Made by a program: the position numbers and the translations under genes | Origin: Corallococcus silvisoli | Lineage (GTDB): Bacteria; Myxococcota; Myxococcia; Myxococcales; Myxococcaceae | DNA length: 64,000 bases | Reading direction: 5' to 3' | Assembly: GCF_009909145.1 (NCBI RefSeq) | Contig: NZ_JAAAPJ010000018.1 | Location: 170,824-234,823 of the forward strand | Part shown: piece after piece, positions 33,100-40,979 of the stretch | How the letters are laid out: every line of letters begins with the position of its first letter | Numbering within the stretch: the stretch's first letter is position 1 | The notes under the pieces: model-generated | Seen by the model: only the letters and a program-made list of their open reading frames with translations | What the model was told of the DNA's origin: nothing | Database searches by the model: none

Positions 33100-33897
33100 T
33101 CACCCTTCGTCCTCTTCCCCGACGGCCGCTTCCCCCACCGAGCGAGGGGGCGGGCCATCGCCGTAGAAGACCTCCTCCAGCACCAGCCCCTGCGGCGGCG
33201 CGGTGGCCCCGGCCTGCTTGCGGTCGCGGGACGCCAGCACCTCGCCCACCCAGGCCTCGGGGCGGCGCCCCTTCCCCACCTCCACCAGCGTGCCCACCAG
33301 GTTGCGCACCATGTGCTTGAGGAAGGCGGTGCCCTCCACCACCACGTCCACCCTGTCGCCGGAGGCGCCCTCCACCCGGACCTGCCGCAGCTCGCGCACC
33401 GCGTGCTTCGCCTGGCAGTCCGCGGCCCGGAAGGCGGAGAAGTCGTGCCGGCCCAGCAGCACCTGGGACGCGCGGCGCATGGCCTCCACGTCCAGCGGGG
33501 CGAACACCTCCCAGTGCGTCGTGCGCAGCAGGGGGGAGCGCATGCGCCGGTTGCTCAGGCGGTAGCGGTAGCGCTTGCCACGGGACCAGCGGCGGGGGTC
33601 GAACTCCGGCGCCACCTCCTCCGCGGCCACCACCGCGATGTCCGGCGGGAGGATGCCGTTGAGCCCCATCGTGTACGCCTTCATGGGCAGGATGCGGGAC
33701 GCGTCGAAGCACGCGACCTGCCCCGAGGCATGCACCCCCGCGTCGGTGCGGCCAGCGGAGGCCGCGAACACGCGCTCGCCCAGGAGCTTGTGGAGCGCGT
33801 CCTGGAGGGTGGACTGGATGGACGGGCCGTTGGGCTGCACCTGCCAGCCCACGTACCGGGTGCCTTCGTATTCGAGCGTCAGCTTGAGCCGGGGCAT
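33100..33897 (-). CDS. truA: tRNA pseudouridine(38-40) synthase
   Basis: 265 aa. Catalytic Asp in SAGRTDAGVHASGQV; RGKRYRYRLSNRR and FLKHMVRNLVGTLVEVGKGRR are conserved TruA blocks; N-terminus MPRLKLTLEYEGTRYVGWQ matches the family. The C-terminus has a short acidic extension (EEDEG). 24 bp downstream of the kinase gene on the same strand. Confidence 0.95.
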   Translation of the reverse strand: MPRLKLTLEYEGTRYVGWQVQPNGPSIQSTLQDALHKLLGERVFAASAGRTDAGVHASGQVACFDASRILPMKAYTMGLNGILPPDIAVVAAEEVAPEFDPRRWSRGKRYRYRLSNRRMRSPLLRTTHWEVFAPLDVEAMRRASQVLLGRHDFSAFRAADCQAKHAVRELRQVRVEGASGDRVDVVVEGTAFLKHMVRNLVGTLVEVGKGRRPEAWVGEVLASRDRKQAGATAPPQGLVLEEVFYGDGPPPRSVGEAAVGEEDEG

Positions 33898-33921
33898 GGG
33901 CGCGGCGCCGGGACGTGCGCG

Positions 33922-35142
33922 TCAGCGCGTCTTCAGCCAGCCCTCCAACAGGTCCGCCACCAGCTTCGCGGGGGAGACATGGGCCTTGCGGGCCTGGGCC
34001 TCCAGCTTCTCGTACAGCGCGGGGTCCAGCGGCAGCGCGAGCAGGCGCGGCTCGGTGCTGGTGCCCTCATCCAGGCGCATCGCCTCCGTGGGGGGGCCGT
34101 CCACGGAGGCCGCCACCTCCGCGACCTCCAGGGCCATCTCGGACGTGGGCGCGGAGGACTGACGGGTGGAGAGGCGGCGCAGCTCCTGCGGGCGCTCGTC
34201 CTCGAAGAGCTGCTTGACGAAGTTGGCCAGGTGCAGCGGCGTGGGCGTGAAGTCATACGCGGCCAGGAAGGCGTCCAGGTCGCGCTGCATCTCCAGCGCG
34301 GTCTGGTAGCGGCGCTCGCGGTCGCGGGCGAGCGCGCGCATCAGGATGGCCTCCACGCGCTCCGGCAGGTCCTCGCGGAAGTAGGACGGCGCGTAGATTT
34401 TCGCCTCGGTGATGCTGCGCATGACGGCGACGTCGGAGTCACCGGTGAAGAGCTTGAAGCCGGTGAGCCATTCGTAGAGGACGGTGCCCAGCGAGAAGAT
34501 GTCGCTGCGGCAGTCCAGCGGCCGGCCCAGGCACTGCTCCGGGGAGAGGTAGCTGAGCTTGCCCTTGATCTCCCCCGAGCGCGTCTCCTCCACCTGGTTG
34601 GCGGCCTTGGCGATGCCGAAGTCGAGCACCTTCACCGAGCCGTCGAACGCGACGATGATGTTCTCCGGCGTCACGTCGCGGTGGACGATGTTGAGCGGAT
34701 TGCCGTGCCGGTCCTTCTTCTGGTGCGCGTAGTGCAGGCCCGCGCAGACGCAGGAGGCGATCTTCAGCGCGTACACCATGGGGAAGGGGATCCCCAGCGC
34801 CTCCGCCTTGGGCACGACGCGGCGCATGTCGCGACCGGACACGTACTCCATGGCGATGAAGTAGCTGTCGACGATCTTCCCCAGGTCGTGGATCTGCACG
34901 ATGTTGGGGTGATTGAGCTGGGAGGCGAGCCGCGCCTCGTTGAGGAACATCTTCACGAAGGCGGCGTGCTTGGACAGATGCGGGCGGATACGCTTGATGA
35001 CGATGGGCGTCTCGTCGCCGCGGTCATCCACCTGATGCGCGAGGAAGATCTCCGCCATGCCTCCCACGGCGATCCGGTCGATGAGCCGGTAGTTGCCGAA
35101 GCGGAACGCGTCGCGCGGGGGTGAAGAGGCGGCGGGAGCCAT
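33922..35142 (-). CDS. Hanks-type serine/threonine protein kinase with ribbon-helix-helix-like C-terminus
   Basis: 406 aa soluble kinase without a transmembrane segment. Domain about 15-285: glycine loop RIAVGGMAEIF, VAIK-equivalent VIKRI, catalytic loop IVHRDVTPENIIV (Thr where most have Lys, a common myxobacterial variant), DFGIAKA, activation segment ending YLSPEQ. Residues 364-406 read LLALPLDPALYEKLEAQARK then AHVSPAKLVADLLEGWLK, a strand-helix-helix pattern like MetJ/Arc/CopG DNA-binding proteins. The linker is Ser/Thr/Glu-rich. Targets unknown. Probably heads a transcript running into truA. Confidence 0.9.
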   Translation of the reverse strand: MAPAASSPPRDAFRFGNYRLIDRIAVGGMAEIFLAHQVDDRGDETPIVIKRIRPHLSKHAAFVKMFLNEARLASQLNHPNIVQIHDLGKIVDSYFIAMEYVSGRDMRRVVPKAEALGIPFPMVYALKIASCVCAGLHYAHQKKDRHGNPLNIVHRDVTPENIIVAFDGSVKVLDFGIAKAANQVEETRSGEIKGKLSYLSPEQCLGRPLDCRSDIFSLGTVLYEWLTGFKLFTGDSDVAVMRSITEAKIYAPSYFREDLPERVEAILMRALARDRERRYQTALEMQRDLDAFLAAYDFTPTPLHLANFVKQLFEDERPQELRRLSTRQSSAPTSEMALEVAEVAASVDGPPTEAMRLDEGTSTEPRLLALPLDPALYEKLEAQARKAHVSPAKLVADLLEGWLKTR

Positions 35143-35175
35143 GGGGGCAATGTAGCCGCGCCTCCGCCAGCAGCG

Positions 35176-36162
35176 CTAACGAAGTTGGACGACGTGGACC
35201 TTGAGCGCCGGCTCCTCGCCGGAAGGTGTTGGAAAGTCGAGCCCCGAGGGGCCGAGCGACCCCACCGTCCGCCCCACCCTGCCCGCCCGCGTCACGCCCT
35301 CCAGCACCATCGTCTCGAACCGGCGCACGGGCAGTCCCGCGAGGTTGCAGCAGGCGACCAGGCGGCCTCCGGGGGCCACCACCCGGACGGCGGCCTCCGC
35401 CAGCCGCGCGTAGTCGCGAGCCGCGGAGAAGCGCGTCGACTTCGTGGTGGAGAAGGACGGCGGGTCGGCGACCACGACATCGAAGCCTTCCCCTTTCTTC
35501 GCGAGCCGCCCGAGCCAGTCGAAGACATCGCCAGCCACGTAGTCGTAGCGCTCCACGGATTGGCCGTTGAGGCGCGCGTTCTCCTCGCCCCATTCGAGCA
35601 CGCGGCGGCTGGCGTCCATGTTGAGCACGCGCTTCGCACCGCCCGCGGTCGCGGCGACACCGAAGGCGCAGGTGTAAGCGAAGAGGTTGAGCACGGTGAG
35701 GCCCCGGGCCTGGGCCTGGAGCCACGCGCGGGTGTCGCGCATGTCCAGGTAGAGGCCCACGGAGAGGCCCTGGCCGGGGCGGATGTGGAAGGACAGGCCG
35801 TTCTCCTGCGCGGCGAAGTCCTCCACGGGCGCTCCCCGCGCGGCGGACTCCGGAGCAAGCGCGTCCTTCGCCACGTTGGCGAGCACGCGGGCCTCACGGG
35901 GACGGCGCTTCAGGTAGACGCTCTGGGGCGCCCAGGCGGAGACGGCGGCGTCGAGCAGGGTGGCCTCCTCCGCGTCGGACAGGTCGCGGTAGAGGCTGAC
36001 GACGACGACGTCGCCGAACACGTCCGCGGTCACCTCGGGCACGCCGTCAGCGGCGCCGTTCAGCAGGCGGAAGGCGGAGGTGCGGGGGTCGGCGAGCAGC
36101 GGGCCCCGGCGGTCGCGGGAGACGCGCAGGGTGTCCACGAGGCGGGGAGGCAGGGCACTCAC
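35176..36162 (-). CDS. class I rRNA large-subunit methyltransferase, RlmI-like
   Basis: 328 aa, GTG start. Central domain RLLNGAADGVPEVTADVFGD and GLYLDMRDTRAWL, SAM-binding LNLFAYTCAFGVAATAGGAK, and the catalytic-loop motif VVVADPPSFSTTK match RlmI/RlmK family enzymes (23S rRNA m5C1962 type). The N-terminal PUA domain of E. coli RlmI (about 70 residues) is absent, so the protein starts close to the EEHEC-like central domain. Target base cannot be assigned. 14 bp after the amidohydrolase start region on the same strand order (amidohydrolase upstream). Confidence 0.85.
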   Translation of the reverse strand: MSALPPRLVDTLRVSRDRRGPLLADPRTSAFRLLNGAADGVPEVTADVFGDVVVVSLYRDLSDAEEATLLDAAVSAWAPQSVYLKRRPREARVLANVAKDALAPESAARGAPVEDFAAQENGLSFHIRPGQGLSVGLYLDMRDTRAWLQAQARGLTVLNLFAYTCAFGVAATAGGAKRVLNMDASRRVLEWGEENARLNGQSVERYDYVAGDVFDWLGRLAKKGEGFDVVVADPPSFSTTKSTRFSAARDYARLAEAAVRVVAPGGRLVACCNLAGLPVRRFETMVLEGVTRAGRVGRTVGSLGPSGLDFPTPSGEEPALKVHVVQLR

Positions 36163-36176
36163 GCGCCCCTTCTACC

Positions 36177-37505
36177 CTACGAACCCAGCCGCGCGCGGGA
36201 CCAGACGCGGGCGAGCGCGGCGGCGGCGTCGCGGGCCAGCTCCACGTAGTCACTGCCCAGGAGCTGTCCCTCGCGAACACAGACGCGGCCACCGACAATG
36301 GTCCAGGCCACGCGGGAGGCGACGAGCTGGCCCAGGAGGAAGGGCGCGTAGCCCGTCTCCGGGTCGGCGGCGGGGACGGCGTCGTAGACGACGAGGTCGG
36401 CGAGGCTGCCCTCGTCCACGCCCCCGGAGGGACGGCCGAACAGGCGGGTGCAGAGCTCCGCGGGGCCGCTGACGAACAGGTGCGCCAGCGAGTCATCCAG
36501 GTCGGGCATGCGGCCGGAGCGGGCCAGTTGGAGCATGCCGACCAGGGCGCCGGCCAGTTCCTCCTGGAGGGTGCCGTGGCCACCGGTGCCCAGGCCCACG
36601 AGGTGGAGGCTGGACAGGGCGCCATCGGTCGACTCGCCGGCGCGCTCCAGCGACCGGGTGGCGCGGGGCGTGAGGGCGACGAAGGTGCCGGAGGTGGCCA
36701 GCCGTTCGGCCTCGGAGCGCTCCACGGCGCGAGGGTAGCCGGCGATGGCATGGGGGCCCAGGAGGCCCAGGGCATCCAGGCGGGGCACGACGCGGCGGCC
36801 GTGTGTGGCGTAGGTGGTGGAGAGGTCGTCCTCGTTCTCCGCGAGGTGGAAGACGACGGAGGCGTTCAGCTCCTCGCGCAGGCGCGAGATGCGGGACAGG
36901 AGGGCGTCCTCGCAGGTGTAGGACGCATGGAAGCCCAGGGCGCCGCGCACGCGCGGGTGTTCCCGGTAGCGGCGGACGAAGTCGGCGTTGGCGTCCGCCT
37001 GGGCTTCAGCGGCGGCGGAGCCGTCCAGGCTGTGGGTGGAGTGGGACGCGACGAGGCGAAGGCCGAGCCGGTCCGCGGCGCGGGCCTGGGCCTCCAGGGA
37101 GCCCGCGACATCCGTGGGGCTCGACAGGTGGTCGACGACGAGGGAGACGCCGTCCAGCAGCGCGCGGGCGGCGGCGAAGCGGGTCAGGACCTCGACGTCC
37201 TCGGGGGTGAGGAGGTTGGCCACCTGGCGCATGCGATCCAGGCGGGAGCGGGGCTGGCGCAGGAGGAAGTCGCCATTGGGAGGCAGGAGCTGCCCGTTGA
37301 CCATGTGCGAGTGACAATCCACGAGGCCCGGAGCGACGAGGCGGCCACGACACGCCACCTCCCAGTCACCGGGCAGCACGGGCACCTCCGCGTCTGGAGC
37401 GACACGGCGGATGAGGCCCTCTTCGACGACGACGGCCATGCCGTGGCGGACGCGACCGTCCGCACGGAACACGGCGCAGTTCTTCAGAAGCAGTCGGCCT
37501 TCCAT
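36177..37505 (-). CDS. amidohydrolase/SsnA-like protein with altered metal site
   Basis: 442 aa. Overall layout of the ATZ/TRZ-SsnA amidohydrolase family: N-terminal beta domain, LVAPGLVDCHSHMVNGQL (HxH ligands kept), VVFHLAENEDD (His and Glu kept). However the position expected to be LAHCVHL reads AIAGYPRAV, and the beta-8 motif GLGTDG reads GLGTGGHG, so a metal His and the catalytic Asp appear lost. It may be inactive or use a different chemistry. ATG 37505 follows a GGGG box; ATG 37511 is two codons upstream. Confidence 0.82.
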   Translation of the reverse strand: MEGRLLLKNCAVFRADGRVRHGMAVVVEEGLIRRVAPDAEVPVLPGDWEVACRGRLVAPGLVDCHSHMVNGQLLPPNGDFLLRQPRSRLDRMRQVANLLTPEDVEVLTRFAAARALLDGVSLVVDHLSSPTDVAGSLEAQARAADRLGLRLVASHSTHSLDGSAAAEAQADANADFVRRYREHPRVRGALGFHASYTCEDALLSRISRLREELNASVVFHLAENEDDLSTTYATHGRRVVPRLDALGLLGPHAIAGYPRAVERSEAERLATSGTFVALTPRATRSLERAGESTDGALSSLHLVGLGTGGHGTLQEELAGALVGMLQLARSGRMPDLDDSLAHLFVSGPAELCTRLFGRPSGGVDEGSLADLVVYDAVPAADPETGYAPFLLGQLVASRVAWTIVGGRVCVREGQLLGSDYVELARDAAAALARVWSRARLGS

Positions 37506-37721
37506 GGACATCCCCGTTTTAGCACGGGGTGGGTGGAGGATGAACCCCGTCTCCACCTAGAGACGCGCCGGGGCGGAACCATGCAGGGCGGCGGGCGTGG
37601 GGACTGCCACTCCAAGCGGCCCCGGCTCTGGGACTCGGAGCAAACCCACGCCAGGAGCAGGGGCTTGCACGGCGCCAGGTCGCCCCCAGCGGTGCAGTTC
37701 CGCCAATCTCAGGTGTGAAAT

Positions 37722-37952
37722 CTAGGATTGTTTCGCCAGTCGCCTCCAGCCCCAGGCCGCGAGGAGTGCGCCCAAAGTCGCACACGTCAGCCATACCGGC
37801 ACGATCAATGGAAAGCCACCGGGCCCCCAGGGGACGTCCACCTCCGTCAACCACTGGCTCCATCTCCGAGGACGAAGGAGCAGGAGCAGCAGGAGCGCCT
37901 GGAGCCCCAGGAATGCCCCCACGAAGACCCAGATGAACCGGACGAACTGCAT
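37722..37952 (-). CDS. small two-helix membrane protein
   Basis: 76 aa. Transmembrane helices at about 4-27 (very Leu-rich) and 48-68, joined by a Trp/Pro-rich loop (WLTEVDVPWGPGG). GAGG lies 6 nt before the ATG. Codon third positions are mostly G/C, unlike much of the adjoining lower-GC patch. No family recognised. Confidence 0.55.
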   Translation of the reverse strand: MQFVRFIWVFVGAFLGLQALLLLLLLRPRRWSQWLTEVDVPWGPGGFPLIVPVWLTCATLGALLAAWGWRRLAKQS

Positions 37953-38384
37953 GGGAGCCTCACTGGAGGTCCGCCGCTGGTGGATCCCCAGTCAAGAGCG
38001 TGGACTCGGATGTCACCCCATAAAAAACGCTGCAACTCCCTTGCAACAGCGCAACACAACGGGAGAGCACAAGTCACAACCTCAACAATACCTGTCACAA
38101 GAGTCGGTCCGTGGAAGTGCGCAATTGGGCATTCACGATTTCCTTTTCTCACGCACGAGTAGCCGGGACACCCCAGTCGTAACCTGCGCGTTCTACCGCC
38201 GAATCAAACCTGCCACGGGGAGCAACACGGCAACAACTGACATCGTCAGGATCTCCAGGTCCGCCACCGCATACCGATGCGAGGCCAGCTCTCACTTGCC
38301 GCTTCCACAGCGCTCGCTTGTGCCATCGGGTGTTCCATGCTCATCGCTCGTCCAGCGGCCACGGGGCTTGAGTCAGGGCTTCGC
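37953..38384. other. intergenic stretch, lower GC, no supported gene
   Basis: About 430 bp with many AC-rich stretches and visibly lower GC than the core genome. Only short overlapping frames without ribosome-binding sites were seen. A TTGACT on the minus strand (37990-37995) has no matching -10. Confidence 0.4.
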
Positions 38385-38972
38385 TCAAGATGAAAGTCCG
38401 CCATCCTCCATCAGGGGGCCCTGGTTGAGTAACGTCCAGAGCGCGGGGACCAGGGGTGCCCCCACCAATTCGTGCGTCTCCCTCCCCCGCCGCGCTGGGA
38501 CACCCGGGAGCCCCTGGAAGAAACGCTCCGAACCCCAGACCGCGCCGAACCCTTCGTGACTGCAAACAAACAACTTCAACCTCGGCCCCTCAAACAACTG
38601 CAAGTCATCCCACCCCTCCACGCCCTTCCACAGCAGCGCATCCCCCAGCGGGAGCACACCTCGTCCCTCGACGCGGCATTTCGCCCACAAGACGGCGGAG
38701 GAACCTGAAGACGTGCCTGGCCACGACGAGACCCACAATGCCTCCTCGGCCACGGAACGGAGCAACTCGAAGTCCTTCTGGAGCCGCTTCAGCTCAGGCG
38801 TGGGCACCACCACGTCCGCGCCGTCAACTGGCATCCGACCACGTCGGACGAGCGCGAAGTGAGTTGAGGAGCGCCAAGCGCTCGCCAGGACATTCTCAAG
38901 GTTTTGACGCTTGTCCAGGTGCAGGCAGAAGTCCCCCGCCACGCCCAGAACGGTTCTTCGCAATGCTCCCAT
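38385..38972 (-). CDS. hypothetical protein
   Basis: 195 aa from the ATG at 38972, which has GGGGAG nine nt upstream (two ATGs further up are too close to it). Sequence looks genuinely coding: GVAGDFCLHLDKRQNLENVL, VPTPELKRLQKDFELLRSVA and a Trp-rich second half. No signal peptide or membrane helix. No known family recognised. Belongs to a run of orphan minus-strand genes of lower GC; could be an immunity-type orphan, but no toxin gene is present. Confidence 0.55.
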   Translation of the reverse strand: MGALRRTVLGVAGDFCLHLDKRQNLENVLASAWRSSTHFALVRRGRMPVDGADVVVPTPELKRLQKDFELLRSVAEEALWVSSWPGTSSGSSAVLWAKCRVEGRGVLPLGDALLWKGVEGWDDLQLFEGPRLKLFVCSHEGFGAVWGSERFFQGLPGVPARRGRETHELVGAPLVPALWTLLNQGPLMEDGGLSS

Positions 38973-39392
38973 GTCCATCATCTCCCCAGAGAAACCCTAT
39001 CCATTCATAACATGAAAATCCAGCCCCCTCTGCCTCAATCCAGCCTTGGATTTCGCCATCACCCGCCAAACCCAGCCAAGAACAGCAGAGCAAACCCCAA
39101 GACCATCAGCCACATGACCGACCCTCCCGAACACACAGCCCATCATCGCTACGATCAGCATTCATCCGATGCCCCAGGGGCCATGCAGTTTATGTCTCAC
39201 TTCAAAGCAACCAGCAGGTGCATGCGTGGCCGCAGTAGCCATCCTTTGAGATTCCGTGCACTGCATTCATGCGGCACCGACCCCCAGTGTAGGCGGAAAC
39301 AAGCCAACCCGCCCCTCGTGATTCCAAACGCCAGGTTCAGTTGGGCTGAAGGCAGTGGCAAAACCAAGCCGTGAGCATTGCGACCCGCCACA
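38973..39392. other. lower-GC stretch with only weak ORFs
   Basis: About 420 bp. A 68-codon minus-strand frame (39197-39403) has intermediate third-position GC and overlaps the gene above. An 18-codon minus-strand frame at 39059-39115 (MWLMVLGFALLFLAGFGG) has a GGGAGG box 6 nt upstream and would be a single hydrophobic helix. Neither is claimed as a gene. Confidence 0.35.
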
Positions 39393-39809
39393 TCACTTCT
39401 CATAACGAAGTTTGACCGGCCGGCCCGCAATCAACGCGCGCAACCCAGCCTTCCCAGACAACCTGAAGGCCGAATGAGTAACCTCCGTACCATCAACGAC
39501 CGAAGCATCCCGCACAGGCGGCGCAGCTGTCGGCAGCATACAGCAAGCAACCTTGCGAACCCCTCCAAACACAATCCTCGCCCAACGTCCGCGAAACTTG
39601 ATCATCCATACCGACGGATAGCACCCCGCCTTCGCCAACTCAGCAGCCCTCCGCCCTGCTCCTCTCCCGTCCTTCGCAAGCACCACATAAACATTTTCCC
39701 ATGTATACAGCGCCCCACCCGACTTACCTTCAAACTCGAAATAGATGATCACACTCGCCGCGAACCACTCCTTCGGAGACTTACTTTTAGACCCTGCCCT
39801 CAAGCGCAC
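39393..39809 (-). CDS. DUF4288-like hypothetical protein
   Basis: 138 aa from a GTG at 39809. EWFAASVIIYFEF near the start, WENVYVVLAKDGRGAGRRAA in the middle and DGTEVTHSAFRLSGKAGLRA in the last third resemble DUF4288 proteins (WxA...WEE...DGxEVTxS layout), whose function is unknown. The start is uncertain: the frame stays open a little further up and overlaps the end of the frameshifted gene above. Lower GC than the core genome. Confidence 0.55.
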   Translation of the reverse strand: MRLRAGSKSKSPKEWFAASVIIYFEFEGKSGGALYTWENVYVVLAKDGRGAGRRAAELAKAGCYPSVWMIKFRGRWARIVFGGVRKVACCMLPTAAPPVRDASVVDGTEVTHSAFRLSGKAGLRALIAGRPVKLRYEK

Positions 39810-40064
39810 CCTGTGATTTTCCCATAAGCATTTGGCTCCTCGGTCTCATCAAGGCTACCAGCAGGACGCGACTGACCGTCACCGCACCAATGCCCAGCAG
39901 GTGGGCAATCCGCATATGCACGACAAGCCCTCACCACGGATGGCCCTCATGATGGCTCGGCGCCGCGGCTCCGGAGTGGCACGCACTTCGCGCATCTCCC
40001 GAGAAGACCAGGCCTCGACGATCTCGTCAGATGAGGCCCTGCTAATCGGCGGAGTCGTCGCCAC
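39787..40064 (-). pseudogene. frameshifted helix-turn-helix gene remnant
   Basis: Two minus-strand frames with high third-position GC (about 78%) abut. Codons from GTG 40064 read SSDEIVEAWSSREMREVRAT then PEPRRRAIMRAIRGEGLS. After about 39915 the coding-looking frame shifts to MRIAHLLGIGAVTVSRVLLV, a helix-turn-helix-like segment, ending at 39787. Joined, it resembles the C-terminal DNA-binding part of a regulator or a transposase (inference). The 5' part overlaps the end of the hypothetical gene upstream. Confidence 0.5.
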
Positions 40065-40476
40065 TGCTTCGCCGCGTCAGGAAGAAAGGGCCATCGTGGG
40101 CAACGACCAAGGACCAGGACAACGCGGCATCGCACACCACACACCCATCAACCCACGGCGTCCCGCCCGGCCCCCAGATCAAACTGGACAGACCACCCAG
40201 ATTCGGGGGCACACCAGAAGAAAACCGAAACACCGGCACCTGCGGCTCGGACATCAAATAAAAAGAACCACCAACCTGCCGCGAATATCGAACCTCTGCC
40301 TTGGAGGCCCTTGGCACACTCACGTACTTAGACATGGAAATCGCTGCGTCACGTACGTTCCAGTCCGGCGGAATCCCAGGCAAAAAGACCATCCACCAGC
40401 GCGCACGAAACTCCGCTGACTCCTCGGGCGACAGCGCCGCCACCCCTGGATCAAGCTGCCCAATCTTCGTCATCAT
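40042..40476 (-). CDS. hypothetical protein
   Basis: 144 aa from the ATG at 40476 (MTKIGQLDPGVAAL follows the first Met); a GTG at 40554 would add 26 residues including a hydrophobic Trp/Cys-rich stretch. Body: SPEESAEFRARWWMVFLPGI, DWNVRDAAISMSKYVSVPRA and VPVFRFSSGVPPNLGG. Soluble, single domain in appearance, no family recognised. Part of the lower-GC run; overall look is like orphan immunity proteins, which I cannot confirm. Confidence 0.5.
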   Translation of the reverse strand: MMTKIGQLDPGVAALSPEESAEFRARWWMVFLPGIPPDWNVRDAAISMSKYVSVPRASKAEVRYSRQVGGSFYLMSEPQVPVFRFSSGVPPNLGGLSSLIWGPGGTPWVDGCVVCDAALSWSLVVAHDGPFFLTRRSSGDDSAD

Positions 40477-40602
40477 TCCATCAACAATGAAGGACCACCT
40501 CACCCTGCACCTCCAAAACCAACAAACAACCGTCACTACACAAGACGCACTCACGACATGATAACGCCCCCTGGAGAGTGGCCCGATTAGCCGACGCTTG
40601 AG

Positions 40603-40879
40603 TCAGGGCTGCTCGTCGTCACATCCACAGCGCCAACGACGTCCACAAATAATCGTGTCGTCATTGGGTCTGTTCGTGAAGGCGATGTGGACCGGGGGAA
40701 TGCCAACTTCACCGATAAGCACCTCCGACTCACGCCAGTCGCCTGGGCAGCTTCCGAACCGGCTGCAGTGCCAATACGTCCCCCCTCCTGCGAAACGACA
40801 ACAGGGCCAGCAGCACAGGCAACCCACACACAGACACCCAAAACTCCGGTACAAGCTCGCATCGCCCCCTATCATCCAT
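40603..40879 (-). pseudogene. frameshifted small membrane/Cys-rich protein gene
   Basis: From ATG 40879 one frame reads MDDRGRCELVPEFWVSVCGL then PVLLALLSFRRRG (one transmembrane helix) and becomes arginine-rich before stopping near 40730. The neighbouring frame continues from the same place as TYWHCSRFGSCPGDWRESEV then LIGEVGIPPVHIAF and ends at 40603 after GRRWRCGCDDEQP. Removing one base from the run of six G (C6 on the plus strand, 40780-40785) joins them into one ~90-aa protein. Either a real frameshift or a sequencing error in a homopolymer. Confidence 0.5.
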
Positions 40880-40979
40880 GGCTATTCCATGGCGGCGCAG
40901 CTCTTCGCCCTGAAGCCACGGCGGCCCAATGGGGGTGCGGATTCTTGGGGCCGGGATGACCCGGTATACTCCACGTGCC

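Noticed and set aside
39805..39960. Alternative 45-codon minus-strand frame ending ...EEPNAYGKITGCA
   Set aside because: Third-position GC is about 40% against about 79% in the overlapping helix-turn-helix-like frame, so the latter is preferred as the coding remnant.
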